Shown: positions 34,392 to 42,890 of the stretch, piece after piece | Layout: each line of letters opens with the position of its first letter | Numbering within the stretch: the stretch's first letter is position 1 | NCBI GenBank assembly: GCA_947649125.1 | Contig: CANSQL010000013.1 | Span: 1 to 54,380 of the forward strand | Direction: 5' to 3' | Length of the DNA: 54,380 nucleotides | From: an uncultured Erysipelotrichaceae bacterium | Lineage (GTDB): Bacteria; Bacillota_I; Bacilli_A; Erysipelotrichales; Erysipelotrichaceae | The notes under the pieces: generated by a model | The model's input: the letters and a program-made list of their open reading frames with translations, nothing else | Told to the model about the DNA's origin: nothing | Databases searched by the model: none | Translations under genes and position numbers: made by a program

Positions 34392-36482
34392 TTATTTTAC
34401 AGCAGGTAATTTTATATACTCACCTAATTTATAATCCCATTCTTCAGGTTCAAATGGTACAAAACCGGAGAAATGAAAAAATGTCATCTCACCAAAATAA
34501 ACTTTTCCGTCTATCTCATAAAAATCCACCCTAACCTGAGAAATACCTTTCGATAATTTTGATGCCAATTCTTTCATCAGTTCAAAATGAATCGGTTTTT
34601 CAGGCAAAGCTGCAGAATTGGGATGACCGTTTCTGATATCTAAAAAATTGTAATCCATATCAAAAAAATCAAATTTAGTTTCTTCATTTTCGTTGTTGCG
34701 ATCAGAAGCAACAAACATTAACTTAGGATCTCCGTCAAAACAGAAAAATTTATAATCCTTCAAATCGGATTTATTGCTGTCTTCTAAATATTTCTCTGCA
34801 AATACTAACGGTTTTACATTTTTATACGGCCACTCTCTATGGTCGTAATAATAATTAGTTTCCAATTGATTTTTCAAAAATTGTTTTGCTTCGTCTAAAT
34901 TGAAAGTTTTCTTATCTTTACAGATTCTGATTCCGCCGCAATCATGTGAACATTTCAACACAAATTGCTCCGGCAAATTCTCGATATCAATTTCTTGTAC
35001 AGAATCCCACACTCCTAATAAAGGAACAACATATTCTTCTCCAATTACTTTTTCAACATACTGTTTTACTTTGTATTTATCAACCAGTGTTGTATAGAAA
35101 GGATTTCTGTCATATAATTTTAACCATTGTAATTTTTCGTTGTAAGTTACAGGGTTATTTAAATCTAATTTTTTATGGAAGAAAATTCTATATTTTAATT
35201 TTATATAATATTTATCAGGGAGAATTTTCAACATTTTCTTTATGACTGATTTTATATTTATCTTTTTTTTCATTTGATCGGTGCTTGAAGCTTCAATCTC
35301 ATTAACATGCAATATCCCGCCGTAATAAATAACAAAATAAAAGAATAAAAATATCAACGGTCGTTGTATTGCCGACATAAAGAACAAGGCTATAAAAATA
35401 ATTGAATGCTGACTCTTATTTGATAATCTGATTCCTGTATAAATATAAGCTGCAATTAAAACCAGGAAACCAACAATTCCAAATTCATAAATGATCGACT
35501 TATATGAAGAAGCCATAGCATTTTCAATCTGTTTCACTGAATTAAATCCTTTACCGAAAAGAACTTCATTACTGTTTAACAAATCATCATAAGCCGTATC
35601 AAATTCTTTGTTGGTTCTGTTGTTTCCTATAATAAGACTTGATTCTGTCAATTCAAATCTACTAAAAAAGCTGTTTAATGTTTGATTATGGAAATCTATA
35701 GAAGGAGCAACAAGTAAGAAACTTACTAATGCTAAACTTATTAAGACAGTCAGCTTTTTATTGAACATAAACAGCTTTGCAAAGTAATAAATTAAAATCA
35801 ATACGAAAAATGAAAAAGAAGTTGATAAAATACCGCCGATTAACAATATAAATTTATCAAATTTTGGTGCATCAGAGCCTTTAATAATATATAATAGTGC
35901 AAGATATGTTCCCAGTTTTCCGGGCTCATTGAACAGTCCACATAATCTAATTTCATTTCCGTGTTTATAAATTGCTAAAACAAACCACTTTATGTACTTA
36001 TCAATGCCTGTTCCATAATCTCTGTAATATTCGACTTCTTCAAATCCAATATTTATATTTAAAACATAAAACACATATACAAGGATTGAAATTGCGGTAG
36101 TAACTAATACAATGTAATAGTAATATTTAAAAATACGTATTTTGATTTCCTTTGGAGATAATAAGAATGAACATGATAATATAAATGCTGTTAAATAATA
36201 GCCATGATACCCTCCGTATGTATTTAATATTAATAACAATAAATATATACATGGCACAGAAATTAAATAAAGATTATGTAACAGCAGTTTTTTTGTAAAC
36301 AATAAATATAATACAAATAAGATAGTAGTAGCGTAAGTGCATAATGTTGATAGATTTCCAAGTAATGGTTCATATTTTACATTAATGAACGCGGTCATAC
36401 TTAGAAAAACAGCAACTAACGCTACAAAAAAACAAATAATTCTCCCTGCTTTATCTTCATATTTATTTAGTAAACTTTGCAT
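34392..36482 (-). CDS. Fusion of a Wzy-like polymerase with a TupA-like ATP-grasp domain
   Basis: The 696 residues combine two proteins. Residues 1-395 hold about ten to eleven membrane segments and an external loop between 255 and 320, like O-antigen/capsule polymerases (Wzy); RLCGLFNEPGKLGTYLALL is typical for that family. Residues about 400-696 are soluble and match the TupA-like ATP-grasp family: NPVTYNEKLQWLKLYDRNP, YTTLVDKYKVKQYVEKVIGEEY, FVLKCSHDCGGIRICKDK, FAEKYLEDSNKSDLKDYKFFCFDG and VRVDFYEIDGKVYFGEMTFF. TupA-type enzymes are linked to amino-acid ligation onto uronic acids in teichuronopeptide. The fusion suggests coupling of polymerisation with decoration. The reading frame is continuous with no sign of an error. 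Confidence 0.85.
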   Translation of the reverse strand: MQSLLNKYEDKAGRIICFFVALVAVFLSMTAFINVKYEPLLGNLSTLCTYATTILFVLYLLFTKKLLLHNLYLISVPCIYLLLLILNTYGGYHGYYLTAFILSCSFLLSPKEIKIRIFKYYYYIVLVTTAISILVYVFYVLNINIGFEEVEYYRDYGTGIDKYIKWFVLAIYKHGNEIRLCGLFNEPGKLGTYLALLYIIKGSDAPKFDKFILLIGGILSTSFSFFVLILIYYFAKLFMFNKKLTVLISLALVSFLLVAPSIDFHNQTLNSFFSRFELTESSLIIGNNRTNKEFDTAYDDLLNSNEVLFGKGFNSVKQIENAMASSYKSIIYEFGIVGFLVLIAAYIYTGIRLSNKSQHSIIFIALFFMSAIQRPLIFLFFYFVIYYGGILHVNEIEASSTDQMKKKINIKSVIKKMLKILPDKYYIKLKYRIFFHKKLDLNNPVTYNEKLQWLKLYDRNPFYTTLVDKYKVKQYVEKVIGEEYVVPLLGVWDSVQEIDIENLPEQFVLKCSHDCGGIRICKDKKTFNLDEAKQFLKNQLETNYYYDHREWPYKNVKPLVFAEKYLEDSNKSDLKDYKFFCFDGDPKLMFVASDRNNENEETKFDFFDMDYNFLDIRNGHPNSAALPEKPIHFELMKELASKLSKGISQVRVDFYEIDGKVYFGEMTFFHFSGFVPFEPEEWDYKLGEYIKLPAVK

Positions 36483-36518
36483 TCTTATACCTCCACATGA
36501 ATATATGCTAATTCGGCA

Positions 36519-37595
36519 TCATAACCTTTTCAAATAGTTAATTAACTTATCAATTGAATTTTCACTGTTAATTTGTATAATCTTTTTTCTGGCTGATCGC
36601 CCTATTTCTTCTGAAAATTCTTTCTTGTTTAAACAAGAAAGAATAGCCTGTGTTAAACCTTTCACATCATTATTATTAATCAAAATACCATTCATACCGC
36701 TGTCAATTAAATCACTTGGCCCGGTAGGACATGCGGTTGATATACATGGTAATCCGCATGACATTGCTTCCATCAATGAGTTAGGCATGCCTTCAAAATT
36801 TGAAGTTAAGACATATAGATCGGCATCAGTCAATAATTCCCCTACATTATTCGATCTCCCATACAGATATACACAATCTTCCAAATTAAGTTCTTGAATC
36901 ATGTTTTTAATGTTATTTTGTTCCGGTCCGTCTCCGACTATAGTTAATAAGAATGAATGATTATTTTCTTTCAAAGTATATAGTGCATGCAACATTAAGG
37001 AATGATTTTTCTGCTTCGTCAATCTGCTGATCATTATGATATTTTTGATTTCTCTATACTCCCTTTTTTCATGTTTTTCTAAAAATTCTTTAGGTACTGT
37101 ATTAAAGATAATAATGCCTCGATTTCTCACTTTTTTAGGAAAATAATCCATTTGTTCTTTATTTTGAAAAATACAACCATCTGCCAAGTATACCGATATA
37201 TTTCTCAAAACTCTAAATACCTTATTTTGAGGAGAAAATTGCGGAGCTGCTCTTATTGTTTCAATCAAATAATTGTTCAAGCCTAAATTTGCTAATGTGC
37301 ACTGCAGTCCAATATGCGGAATAAATGGAATTATATATAGATGATTTCCTTGTTCTTTTAGGTATGATCTAATTTTTAATATAGTCTTTACCTTTGAAGA
37401 AGCATTATAATCTTGCTCGCTATCAAATAATGCTTTTACGGGAATCTTTGATGCAATATCGTATTCATTTTCGATTCTGTAATGAACTAATATATTTGCA
37501 TTTATACCTTTTTCAACTAAATCATAACACCATTTAGCTGCCATTTTTTCAGCGCCGCCGTTTGAAAGGAAAGGTACTACAATAATAACTCTCAT
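36519..37595 (-). CDS. Glycosyltransferase family 4
   Basis: I start at MRVIIVVPFLSNGGAEKMA (37595), whose ATG overlaps the stop of the upstream gene (ATGA) and follows GAGG; length 358. The GT4 features are SNGGAEKMAAKW at the start, MISRLTKQKNHSLMLHALYTL, LTIVGDGPEQNNIK, then LTSNFEGMPNSLMEAMSCGLPCISTACPTGPSDLI with the E-x7-E motif and a short helical end. It transfers a sugar to the growing repeat unit. Confidence 0.9.
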   Translation of the reverse strand: MRVIIVVPFLSNGGAEKMAAKWCYDLVEKGINANILVHYRIENEYDIASKIPVKALFDSEQDYNASSKVKTILKIRSYLKEQGNHLYIIPFIPHIGLQCTLANLGLNNYLIETIRAAPQFSPQNKVFRVLRNISVYLADGCIFQNKEQMDYFPKKVRNRGIIIFNTVPKEFLEKHEKREYREIKNIIMISRLTKQKNHSLMLHALYTLKENNHSFLLTIVGDGPEQNNIKNMIQELNLEDCVYLYGRSNNVGELLTDADLYVLTSNFEGMPNSLMEAMSCGLPCISTACPTGPSDLIDSGMNGILINNNDVKGLTQAILSCLNKKEFSEEIGRSARKKIIQINSENSIDKLINYLKRL

Positions 37596-39820
37596 AAACT
37601 TCCTCTTTCTTTTATTAAAATTTTTCTCCATGCTTCTAAAACTTTTTCCGGGTCATATTTTTTCAAAAAATCTTTCGCATTTTCTACGATTGTTGTATTG
37701 TCATTTGATAAAGCAAAATCAATTACTCGAATTAAGTCATCTAAATCTTCGTTTTTAAATATATATCCATTTTTATTATGAGTAATGATTTCATTGCTTC
37801 CCGGATAGTTGCTGGTTACACAGGGTATTTCTAACATCATTGCTTCTAATAACGCATTAGAAACTCCTTCAAATCTTGAAGGAAGAACAAATAAAGCTGA
37901 ACTTTTTATATGATTATAAATATCGTCAACTTGCCCTTTTAAACAAACGAAAGATTGCGCGCCTAAATCATTGATCTGCTTATTCAGCTCTTTTTCCAAA
38001 GTTCCCTTTCCATATATTTCAAGTACAAATTCAGGATATTTTTCATGCAAATTTGAAACAGCATCGATTAGTAATTTATGATTCTTTTGGTATTCTAATC
38101 TCCCAACCGTAACTATCTTATTTTCTATCTTACTTCCGGAAATATTTGATAATTCCGGATTTATCGGATTAGGAATGATTAAAGACTTTCCTTGCACTTT
38201 TTTACTAAAAACAGACTTTGCATATTCTGTCTGAAACACTACTATATCAGCTACATTATATAGTAAGTTTGTTAAAAAAATGAGTGAACGACTGCGCCCA
38301 TCATTATTTGGATCATTTCTTTCAGAAACTATCAAATTATTTTTAATACCTAAGTTTGAAATAATTGTCAGAATGTTGATTCTTCCCGCAAAACTTAAAA
38401 TAGTATCCGGCTGATATAATCGAATAGTTTTTCTGATATTTTTAGCCCAATAAAAAACATTCTTAAAATAAGAACCTGTTTGGGATAAATCGATTATTTG
38501 CACGTTTGAATTCAAAGCGTAGTCACTATTGAAGTTCAGCAATGTCAGAATATAGATATCGCACTCAGTTAAATAATTGGCGATGTTGGATAAAACCCGT
38601 TCAGCTCCACCTTTTGACATACTTCCGCAAACAAAAAAGAGCCTTTTTCTTTCGATATTAGGAATCCCTTCTTCACTTTTTGTATATATTTTCAGCATTT
38701 CTTTTTCTATTTTTTTTAAATCATATTCTTTGATAATGTTTTGGTTGTTAACTCCAAATTGCGATTTTATTTTATTAACATAAACCGCTAATTGAAAAGA
38801 TATTTCTTTTGTATTTAACAGATATCCACCATAATAATTTTTTATCAGATCATTATTCCCTCTGATATTTGAAGCAATGCAAGGTAATCCACATGCCATA
38901 GCTTCCATCAGTGCTACCGACAGTCCTTCTCTTTTAGAAGGGAATACAAATACATTACATGACTTCATAATTCTAATCACATCACTTCTATATCCAAGAA
39001 GGTGTAATCTTTCTTCTACATGTAATTCTTTAGCTAAACGCTCATACTGTTCTTTTAACGGACCTGTTCCACAGATTACATAGTGAATATTGTTAGGTAA
39101 TTCCGGCAATGATTTTATAATTGCCTTATGGTTCTTATTGTCATTTAATTCTCCTACTGAAAGTAATAAAAAGGAATCATTGGGAATGCCTAATTCTTTA
39201 CATAATTCTTCCTTGCTTCCTTGGATTGAATTTATCTTTTCAATATCAATCCCAACTCCGGGGATATATTCAACGATTCCGTTTTTCTTTAGTTTAAAGT
39301 TCTTTGCTGCTGCATAATCTTCTTTATTGATCGTTATTAAGACATCTGTATATTTGGCAGCACACTTTTCAATGTTTTTAAAAATGAAATTCTTAATTGG
39401 ATTATTTCCTTTAAAAAAGTGAAAACCGTGGGCTGTATAAATCATTCTGCACGTATCATATATATTACTTTTTTTGTATGCCAAACGAGTTATAAAACTT
39501 GAAATAGGAGTATGTGTATGAATTAGAGTATATTTTTGTTCATTCATTAATTGTTTCATTTGCTTAAATGATCTGATATGAGCACCAATTTTAAGCATAC
39601 CTCTTTCAAAATCTATTTGATGAATTTGAATATATTCATTTTCTAAATATTCTTTTAGCTTCTGTAATTCTTTCTCTGAAATAACATCAAAAGTCTGAAA
39701 ATTAGTAGCTACATCGATCTCGTATCCTAAATTTTGAAGTACTTTTATATCATTAAGCAAAAATTGTTTTATCATATAAGGGGTCGTTGCTGTAATTAAA
39801 GCTTTTTTTCTATCTTTCAT
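37592..39820 (-). CDS. Double glycosyltransferase: two GT4 domains in one chain
   Basis: The 742 residues contain two complete GT4 modules. The first (1-375) has a TATTPYMIKQFLLNDIKVLQ start, LLSVGELNDNKNHKAIIKSL, YVICGTGPLKEQYERL and FPSKREGLSVALMEAMACGLP. The second (about 395-742) has FVCGSMSKGGAERVLSNIAN, TVGRLEYQKNHKLLIDAV, LEIYGKGTLEKEL and LPSRFEGVSNALLEAMMLEIP. Each has its own E-x7-E. The enzyme could add two consecutive sugars. The order of modules fits a fusion of two neighbouring genes of such a cluster. It overlaps both neighbours by a few nucleotides. Confidence 0.9.
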   Translation of the reverse strand: MKDRKKALITATTPYMIKQFLLNDIKVLQNLGYEIDVATNFQTFDVISEKELQKLKEYLENEYIQIHQIDFERGMLKIGAHIRSFKQMKQLMNEQKYTLIHTHTPISSFITRLAYKKSNIYDTCRMIYTAHGFHFFKGNNPIKNFIFKNIEKCAAKYTDVLITINKEDYAAAKNFKLKKNGIVEYIPGVGIDIEKINSIQGSKEELCKELGIPNDSFLLLSVGELNDNKNHKAIIKSLPELPNNIHYVICGTGPLKEQYERLAKELHVEERLHLLGYRSDVIRIMKSCNVFVFPSKREGLSVALMEAMACGLPCIASNIRGNNDLIKNYYGGYLLNTKEISFQLAVYVNKIKSQFGVNNQNIIKEYDLKKIEKEMLKIYTKSEEGIPNIERKRLFFVCGSMSKGGAERVLSNIANYLTECDIYILTLLNFNSDYALNSNVQIIDLSQTGSYFKNVFYWAKNIRKTIRLYQPDTILSFAGRINILTIISNLGIKNNLIVSERNDPNNDGRSRSLIFLTNLLYNVADIVVFQTEYAKSVFSKKVQGKSLIIPNPINPELSNISGSKIENKIVTVGRLEYQKNHKLLIDAVSNLHEKYPEFVLEIYGKGTLEKELNKQINDLGAQSFVCLKGQVDDIYNHIKSSALFVLPSRFEGVSNALLEAMMLEIPCVTSNYPGSNEIITHNKNGYIFKNEDLDDLIRVIDFALSNDNTTIVENAKDFLKKYDPEKVLEAWRKILIKERGSL

Positions 39821-40595
39821 AAACCAAATCTCCGAAACATTTTGTTATTAGTCCGACTTTTCCAATCATTAACTTAATGATTGGATTAAAAAAAGGAATA
39901 TAAAGTACTTTTACATTCTCTGCATTCATTTGTTCTCTGACTATATCTACTGTACACATATACTTGTTATTTTGAGGAAGGTAAATTCCTCCGACATTTT
40001 CATCAATATAGCCTTTAATACATTCGCACAGCTTTTCTACAGTAATTGAACTTCTTTGATTTTTGATTGTAGGAAATACGTGAAACTTTCTTACTGCACT
40101 AAATAATTTTCCTAGATTACCCGGTGCTCCTTCACCGTATACCATCGGTGGTCTTACAACACATATTGTAAAAGAAGTATCTTCCAGTTCTTTAATTTGT
40201 TGTTCAGCTTGATACTTGCTAATTCCATAATAGGTATTTGGTTTGCATTCTGTCTCTTTTGTTATAAATTTATGAGAATGGTTTAGACCATATACACTCA
40301 TTGAACTCATAAAAATAAACTGTTTTACTCCGGATTCTTTCGCTTTTTTTGCGACTTCAACCACTAAATCACGATTCACTTTATAATATAATTGTTTATT
40401 TTCGAGCACTTCTTTCATATGTGCAATACCGGCCACATGATAAACGACATCATACTGTGAAAAATCATGTTGTTTCCAACTTTCATCTCTCATTTCAAGT
40501 TCATTTGCTTGATATTTATCCGGATACTTTGAAAGCTCTTCAATGAAATGAGTTCCGATATAACTGCCTTTTCCTGTTACGAGTATTCTTTTCAT
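39810..40595 (-). CDS. NAD-dependent sugar epimerase/dehydratase (short)
   Basis: The 261 residues are clearly an extended short-chain dehydrogenase: MKRILVTGKGSYIGTHFIEE (a GxGSYIG variant of the GxxGxxG motif), VVYHVAGIAHM, IFMSSMSVYG and YYGISKYQAEQQI with the YxxxK pair, then CVVRPPMVYGEGAPGN. It lacks the longer C-terminal domain of many epimerases. Proteins of this type sit beside the priming sugar transferase in Gram-positive polysaccharide clusters and make the first nucleotide sugar. The substrate is unknown. It overlaps the sugar transferase stop by 4 nt. Confidence 0.85.
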   Translation of the reverse strand: MKRILVTGKGSYIGTHFIEELSKYPDKYQANELEMRDESWKQHDFSQYDVVYHVAGIAHMKEVLENKQLYYKVNRDLVVEVAKKAKESGVKQFIFMSSMSVYGLNHSHKFITKETECKPNTYYGISKYQAEQQIKELEDTSFTICVVRPPMVYGEGAPGNLGKLFSAVRKFHVFPTIKNQRSSITVEKLCECIKGYIDENVGGIYLPQNNKYMCTVDIVREQMNAENVKVLYIPFFNPIIKLMIGKVGLITKCFGDLVYER

Positions 40596-41206
40596 TGTTG
40601 AACCTCTTTCTTTATTTCACCGGTTCCTCCTTCAACAACGCCGTCTGATTTAAGAACAGATGTTATTGTTCCAAGGAAGCATTTACAATCAAATAGGAAA
40701 GAGATATGTTCCGCATAATAACCATCTAATTGTGCTTTCACATCAATTTCAAGTTCGTCTCTGCCGTTGATTTGTGCCCAACCTGTTAATCCCGGTTTGA
40801 TATCATTCGCTTTATATTTATCTCTTTCTTCAATTAAATCATACTGATTCCATAAGGCCGGGCGCGGTCCTATAACAGCCATATCTCCTTTTAAGATATT
40901 GATGATCTGCGGCAGTTCATCCAAAGAGGTTTTTCTTAAGAATCTCCCGATAGAAGTAATATACTGATCCGGATTTGACAACAAATGAGTCGGACAATCC
41001 TTAGGTGTATCTGTTCTCATTGTTCTGAATTTCAAGATATTAAAATATTCTTTATTCTTGCCTACACGCTTTTGTTTGAAAAAAACAGGACCGCTTGAAG
41101 TCCCTTTTATAATGAGCGCTATTACTATGAATAAAGGCGATAATACGATAAGTCCGATAAGACTTAACATAAAATCAATCCCTCTTTTCAAACCGTTTTG
41201 ATACAT
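40592..41206 (-). CDS. Priming sugar-phosphate transferase (bacterial sugar transferase)
   Basis: The 204 residues include one N-terminal membrane segment (about 12-32, FMLSLIGLIVLSPLFIVIALI) and the conserved catalytic part: GPVFFKQKRVGKNKEYFNILKFRTM, FLRKTSLDELPQIINILKGDMAVIGPRPAL and PGLTGWAQINGRDELE. It moves a sugar-1-phosphate to undecaprenyl phosphate and so starts the repeat unit. It is the first enzyme gene of the operon and directly follows the terminator at 41228-41253. An AAAGGAATGAG site precedes the ATG. Confidence 0.94.
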   Translation of the reverse strand: MYQNGLKRGIDFMLSLIGLIVLSPLFIVIALIIKGTSSGPVFFKQKRVGKNKEYFNILKFRTMRTDTPKDCPTHLLSNPDQYITSIGRFLRKTSLDELPQIINILKGDMAVIGPRPALWNQYDLIEERDKYKANDIKPGLTGWAQINGRDELEIDVKAQLDGYYAEHISFLFDCKCFLGTITSVLKSDGVVEGGTGEIKKEVQQ

Positions 41207-41227
41207 ACTCTCATTCCTTTCTTACGC

Positions 41228-41253
41228 AAAAAAACATACATTTTCTGTATGTT
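41228..41253 (-). terminator. Second intrinsic terminator in the polysaccharide leader
   Basis: On the minus strand AACATACA-GAAAA-TGTATGTT is followed by seven T (including paired ones). It lies only ~20 nt before the first enzyme gene, so the operon can only be transcribed if this stop is overridden. Confidence 0.8.
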
Positions 41254-41318
41254 CTTTCACTCAGCTTTGCCTTTCGATTTAACGAAACAAATCTATCTCA
41301 TATGCTTCCGTGATTCAC

Positions 41319-41378
41319 TTAATTCATCCTCGTACAGAGTCGAACCGGATAACCGAGCTTTGTTTTAAAACCATCCAT
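41319..41378 (-). CDS. 19-residue leader peptide in the polysaccharide leader
   Basis: MDGFKTKLGYPVRLCTRMN is encoded between the two leader terminators with a GGAGGG site 6 nt before the ATG. It could be a regulatory upstream frame, where translation changes folding of the downstream terminator, or a relic of a longer gene. The strong ribosome site favours translation. I know no family. Confidence 0.45.
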   Translation of the reverse strand: MDGFKTKLGYPVRLCTRMN

Positions 41379-41394
41379 TTTCAACCCTCCAAAC

Positions 41395-41453
41395 AAAAAA
41401 AGTATAGCTCCCCTTACCCATAGGAATCCCTTTCCTACGGCAGAGAAGCTATA
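41395..41453 (-). terminator. First intrinsic terminator in the polysaccharide leader
   Basis: On the minus strand TATAGCT/AGCTATA (extended by wobble pairs to about 11 bp) encloses a second small hairpin TAGGAA/TTCCTA and is followed by CTTTTTTT. It lies 50 nt after the second nusG-like gene. Confidence 0.75.
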
Positions 41454-41458
41454 ATCAA

Positions 41459-41500
41459 GCAATCCGCTGACGGCAGCGAATCCACACGCATCAGCTGACT
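41459..41500 (-). promoter_or_regulatory. Leader hairpins, candidate recognition element for the NusG-like antiterminators
   Basis: Between the stop of the second nusG-like gene and the first terminator lies CGCTG-CCGT-CAGCG (41465-41478), extended outward by wobble pairs. A TCAGCTGA palindrome (41491-41498) lies before it. Known LoaP proteins need an RNA hairpin in the leader; this is the place where one would be. The assignment is inference. Confidence 0.4.
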
Positions 41501-41503
41501 GCT

Positions 41504-41992
41504 TTATTTTAATAAAATACCCGCCTTTATATTGCGATCAAGAAAGGTCAGTTTTAAAACCGCCACCATATCCCGCTTATCCGTTGCGATGATTTCCTCT
41601 TGAAACAACAACAGCGGTCCCTTCGTCACAATCGTTTTCCCGTTTTCCTTATACCCTTCACTCATTTCCAATATTCCGTTTTGATTCCACAGTCGTTGAT
41701 ATAAATCAATTTCATCCTTCGTCAAAGCGGATACCTCGCTTTTCTTTAATTCTTTGATAATGCCGTTTCTTTCATCACTCAAGCTGCTCAATAAAGCATC
41801 AAATTCTCTCTGATTCAGCTCTGATTTGATAAACACATATCCGGGAAACATTGTTTTCAACAAAATTTGATTACTTAATCGATGATAGCTTTCCATTTGC
41901 GGTATAAAGGCTTGAAGCTTGCCTTTCCCGTTTAATCTTCGGCAGACACCTTCACACTTTAATGTCTGACAATACAGCACATAATAATTCAT
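41504..41992 (-). CDS. NusG-family specialised antiterminator, second copy (diverged)
   Basis: The 162 residues have an NGN domain (MNYYVLYCQTLKCEGVCRRL, QAFIPQMESYHRLSNQILLKTMFPGYVFIK) and a shortened, degenerate KOW part (TIVTKGPLLLFQEEIIATDKRDMVAVLKL) lacking the usual glycines after GPL. NusG paralogues of the LoaP/RfaH type let RNA polymerase read through terminators of long polysaccharide operons. It begins 4 nt within the preceding small gene and ends 50 nt before the first leader terminator. A tandem pair of such genes is unusual; the changed KOW could mean a different partner or a competitor role. Confidence 0.85.
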   Translation of the reverse strand: MNYYVLYCQTLKCEGVCRRLNGKGKLQAFIPQMESYHRLSNQILLKTMFPGYVFIKSELNQREFDALLSSLSDERNGIIKELKKSEVSALTKDEIDLYQRLWNQNGILEMSEGYKENGKTIVTKGPLLLFQEEIIATDKRDMVAVLKLTFLDRNIKAGILLK

Positions 41993-42213
41993 TTGCCTGA
42001 CCGCCTTAAAGCGCGATGCTTCAGATATGTATAGATCTGTTTATGAGTTCGACAGATCTTTCCGTCATCCACAAGCCAAATATCGCTTTCCGCACCGATT
42101 TCACTCAGCTCCTCAATCGCAATTTCCAACATTTCTTTGATAAGCGTGTTATCAGGCTCAGCTCTCCGTTTAACATTGCCTGTTTTCGGGTCTGCATATC
42201 CTTGCCTTGTCAT
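41989..42213 (-). CDS. Small basic protein between the two nusG-like genes
   Basis: I do not recognise these 74 residues. They are basic at both ends (MTRQGYADPKTGNVKRRAEP; THKQIYTYLKHRALRRSGK) with an acidic helix in the middle (LIKEMLEIAIEELSEIGAESDIW). Its ATG overlaps the stop of the first nusG-like gene, and its stop overlaps the start of the second, so the three are translated as one unit. A role as co-factor of the antiterminators is possible (inference). Confidence 0.7.
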   Translation of the reverse strand: MTRQGYADPKTGNVKRRAEPDNTLIKEMLEIAIEELSEIGAESDIWLVDDGKICRTHKQIYTYLKHRALRRSGK

Positions 42214-42728
42214 AACGATACGCTTCCCTTGCGATTGATTACCTCAAGCGGCAGTACCATTTTTTGTCCGAGAAATGTATTACCTAACAGCGCTGTGCGT
42301 TTATGACGATCTATCTTTACGATCTGATTTTCCAGCCCCTGAAGCGGGCCTTCAATCACTGTCAGCTCCTCATTTTCATACCTGCCCAAGGAATGTCGTA
42401 TCACTCCGTTATGGTTAAACAATAAGGAAAGTGAATGCTCCTCCTGCCGATCTAAAGCACTGAATTGATGATTACCCAGTAATACACCGATTCCCCGAAT
42501 GGCCTGAAAAAAGGCTTTATACTTTTCCTGCAGAGCTTCCTCATCAAGAGCGCTTTTAATAAATATATAATCGGGATAAAGCTTTTTCAGCTGATACTCA
42601 CGAATGCCTTTGCCTTGAAACCATTTTTCCACCATCGGAATAAAGGCCTGCATATCCTCACAGCGATTGATCGCCTCCAACAGCTTTTGATTCGCAGTCT
42701 GCTTCGTATGTAATACATACCAGAACAT
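42210..42728 (-). CDS. NusG-family specialised antiterminator (LoaP-like), first copy
   Basis: The 172 residues start MFWYVLHTKQTANQKLLEAI and continue QAFIPMVEKWFQGKGIREYQLKKLYPDYIFIK (NGN domain). They end with a well-kept KOW domain: LTVIEGPLQGLENQIVKIDRHKRTALL. The IDRHKR segment is typical of LoaP-like proteins. It is the first gene of the polysaccharide transcription unit, and its ATG lies only 17 nt from the inverted repeat of the invertible segment. Its expression therefore depends on the orientation of that segment. GGAGGG precedes the ATG. Confidence 0.9.
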   Translation of the reverse strand: MFWYVLHTKQTANQKLLEAINRCEDMQAFIPMVEKWFQGKGIREYQLKKLYPDYIFIKSALDEEALQEKYKAFFQAIRGIGVLLGNHQFSALDRQEEHSLSLLFNHNGVIRHSLGRYENEELTVIEGPLQGLENQIVKIDRHKRTALLGNTFLGQKMVLPLEVINRKGSVSL

Positions 42729-42745
42729 CGCTACCCTCCTAAATT

Positions 42746-42769
42746 ATCATAGATTAGGTTAATCTACGA
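42746..42769. repeat. Left inverted repeat of the invertible segment (24 bp)
   Basis: The core TAGATTAGGTTAATCTA is itself a dyad of two 7-bp arms around GGT. The full 24 bp is repeated exactly, in reverse orientation, at 43866-43889. This is the form of a tyrosine recombinase crossover site. Confidence 0.9.
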
Positions 42770-42774
42770 CTTTA

Positions 42775-42803
42775 TTTATACCACATTTAAGCATAAAAAT
42801 CCA
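42775..42803 (-). promoter_or_regulatory. Outward promoter inside the invertible segment, driving nusG and polysaccharide genes
   Basis: On the minus strand TGGATT (42798-42803), a 17 bp spacer and an extended -10 TGGTATAAA (TATAAA at 42775-42780) point toward the nusG-like gene. The transcription start would fall in the inverted repeat. Between repeat and gene there is room only for a ribosome site, so no other promoter exists on that side. Confidence 0.65.
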
Positions 42804-42890
42804 GTTATTTTTAATTCAGAGGTCATCGCCAAATCTTTTTTCAAATAGACTGATACAACAACAAACATATATCATTTATTACATTTTCTT

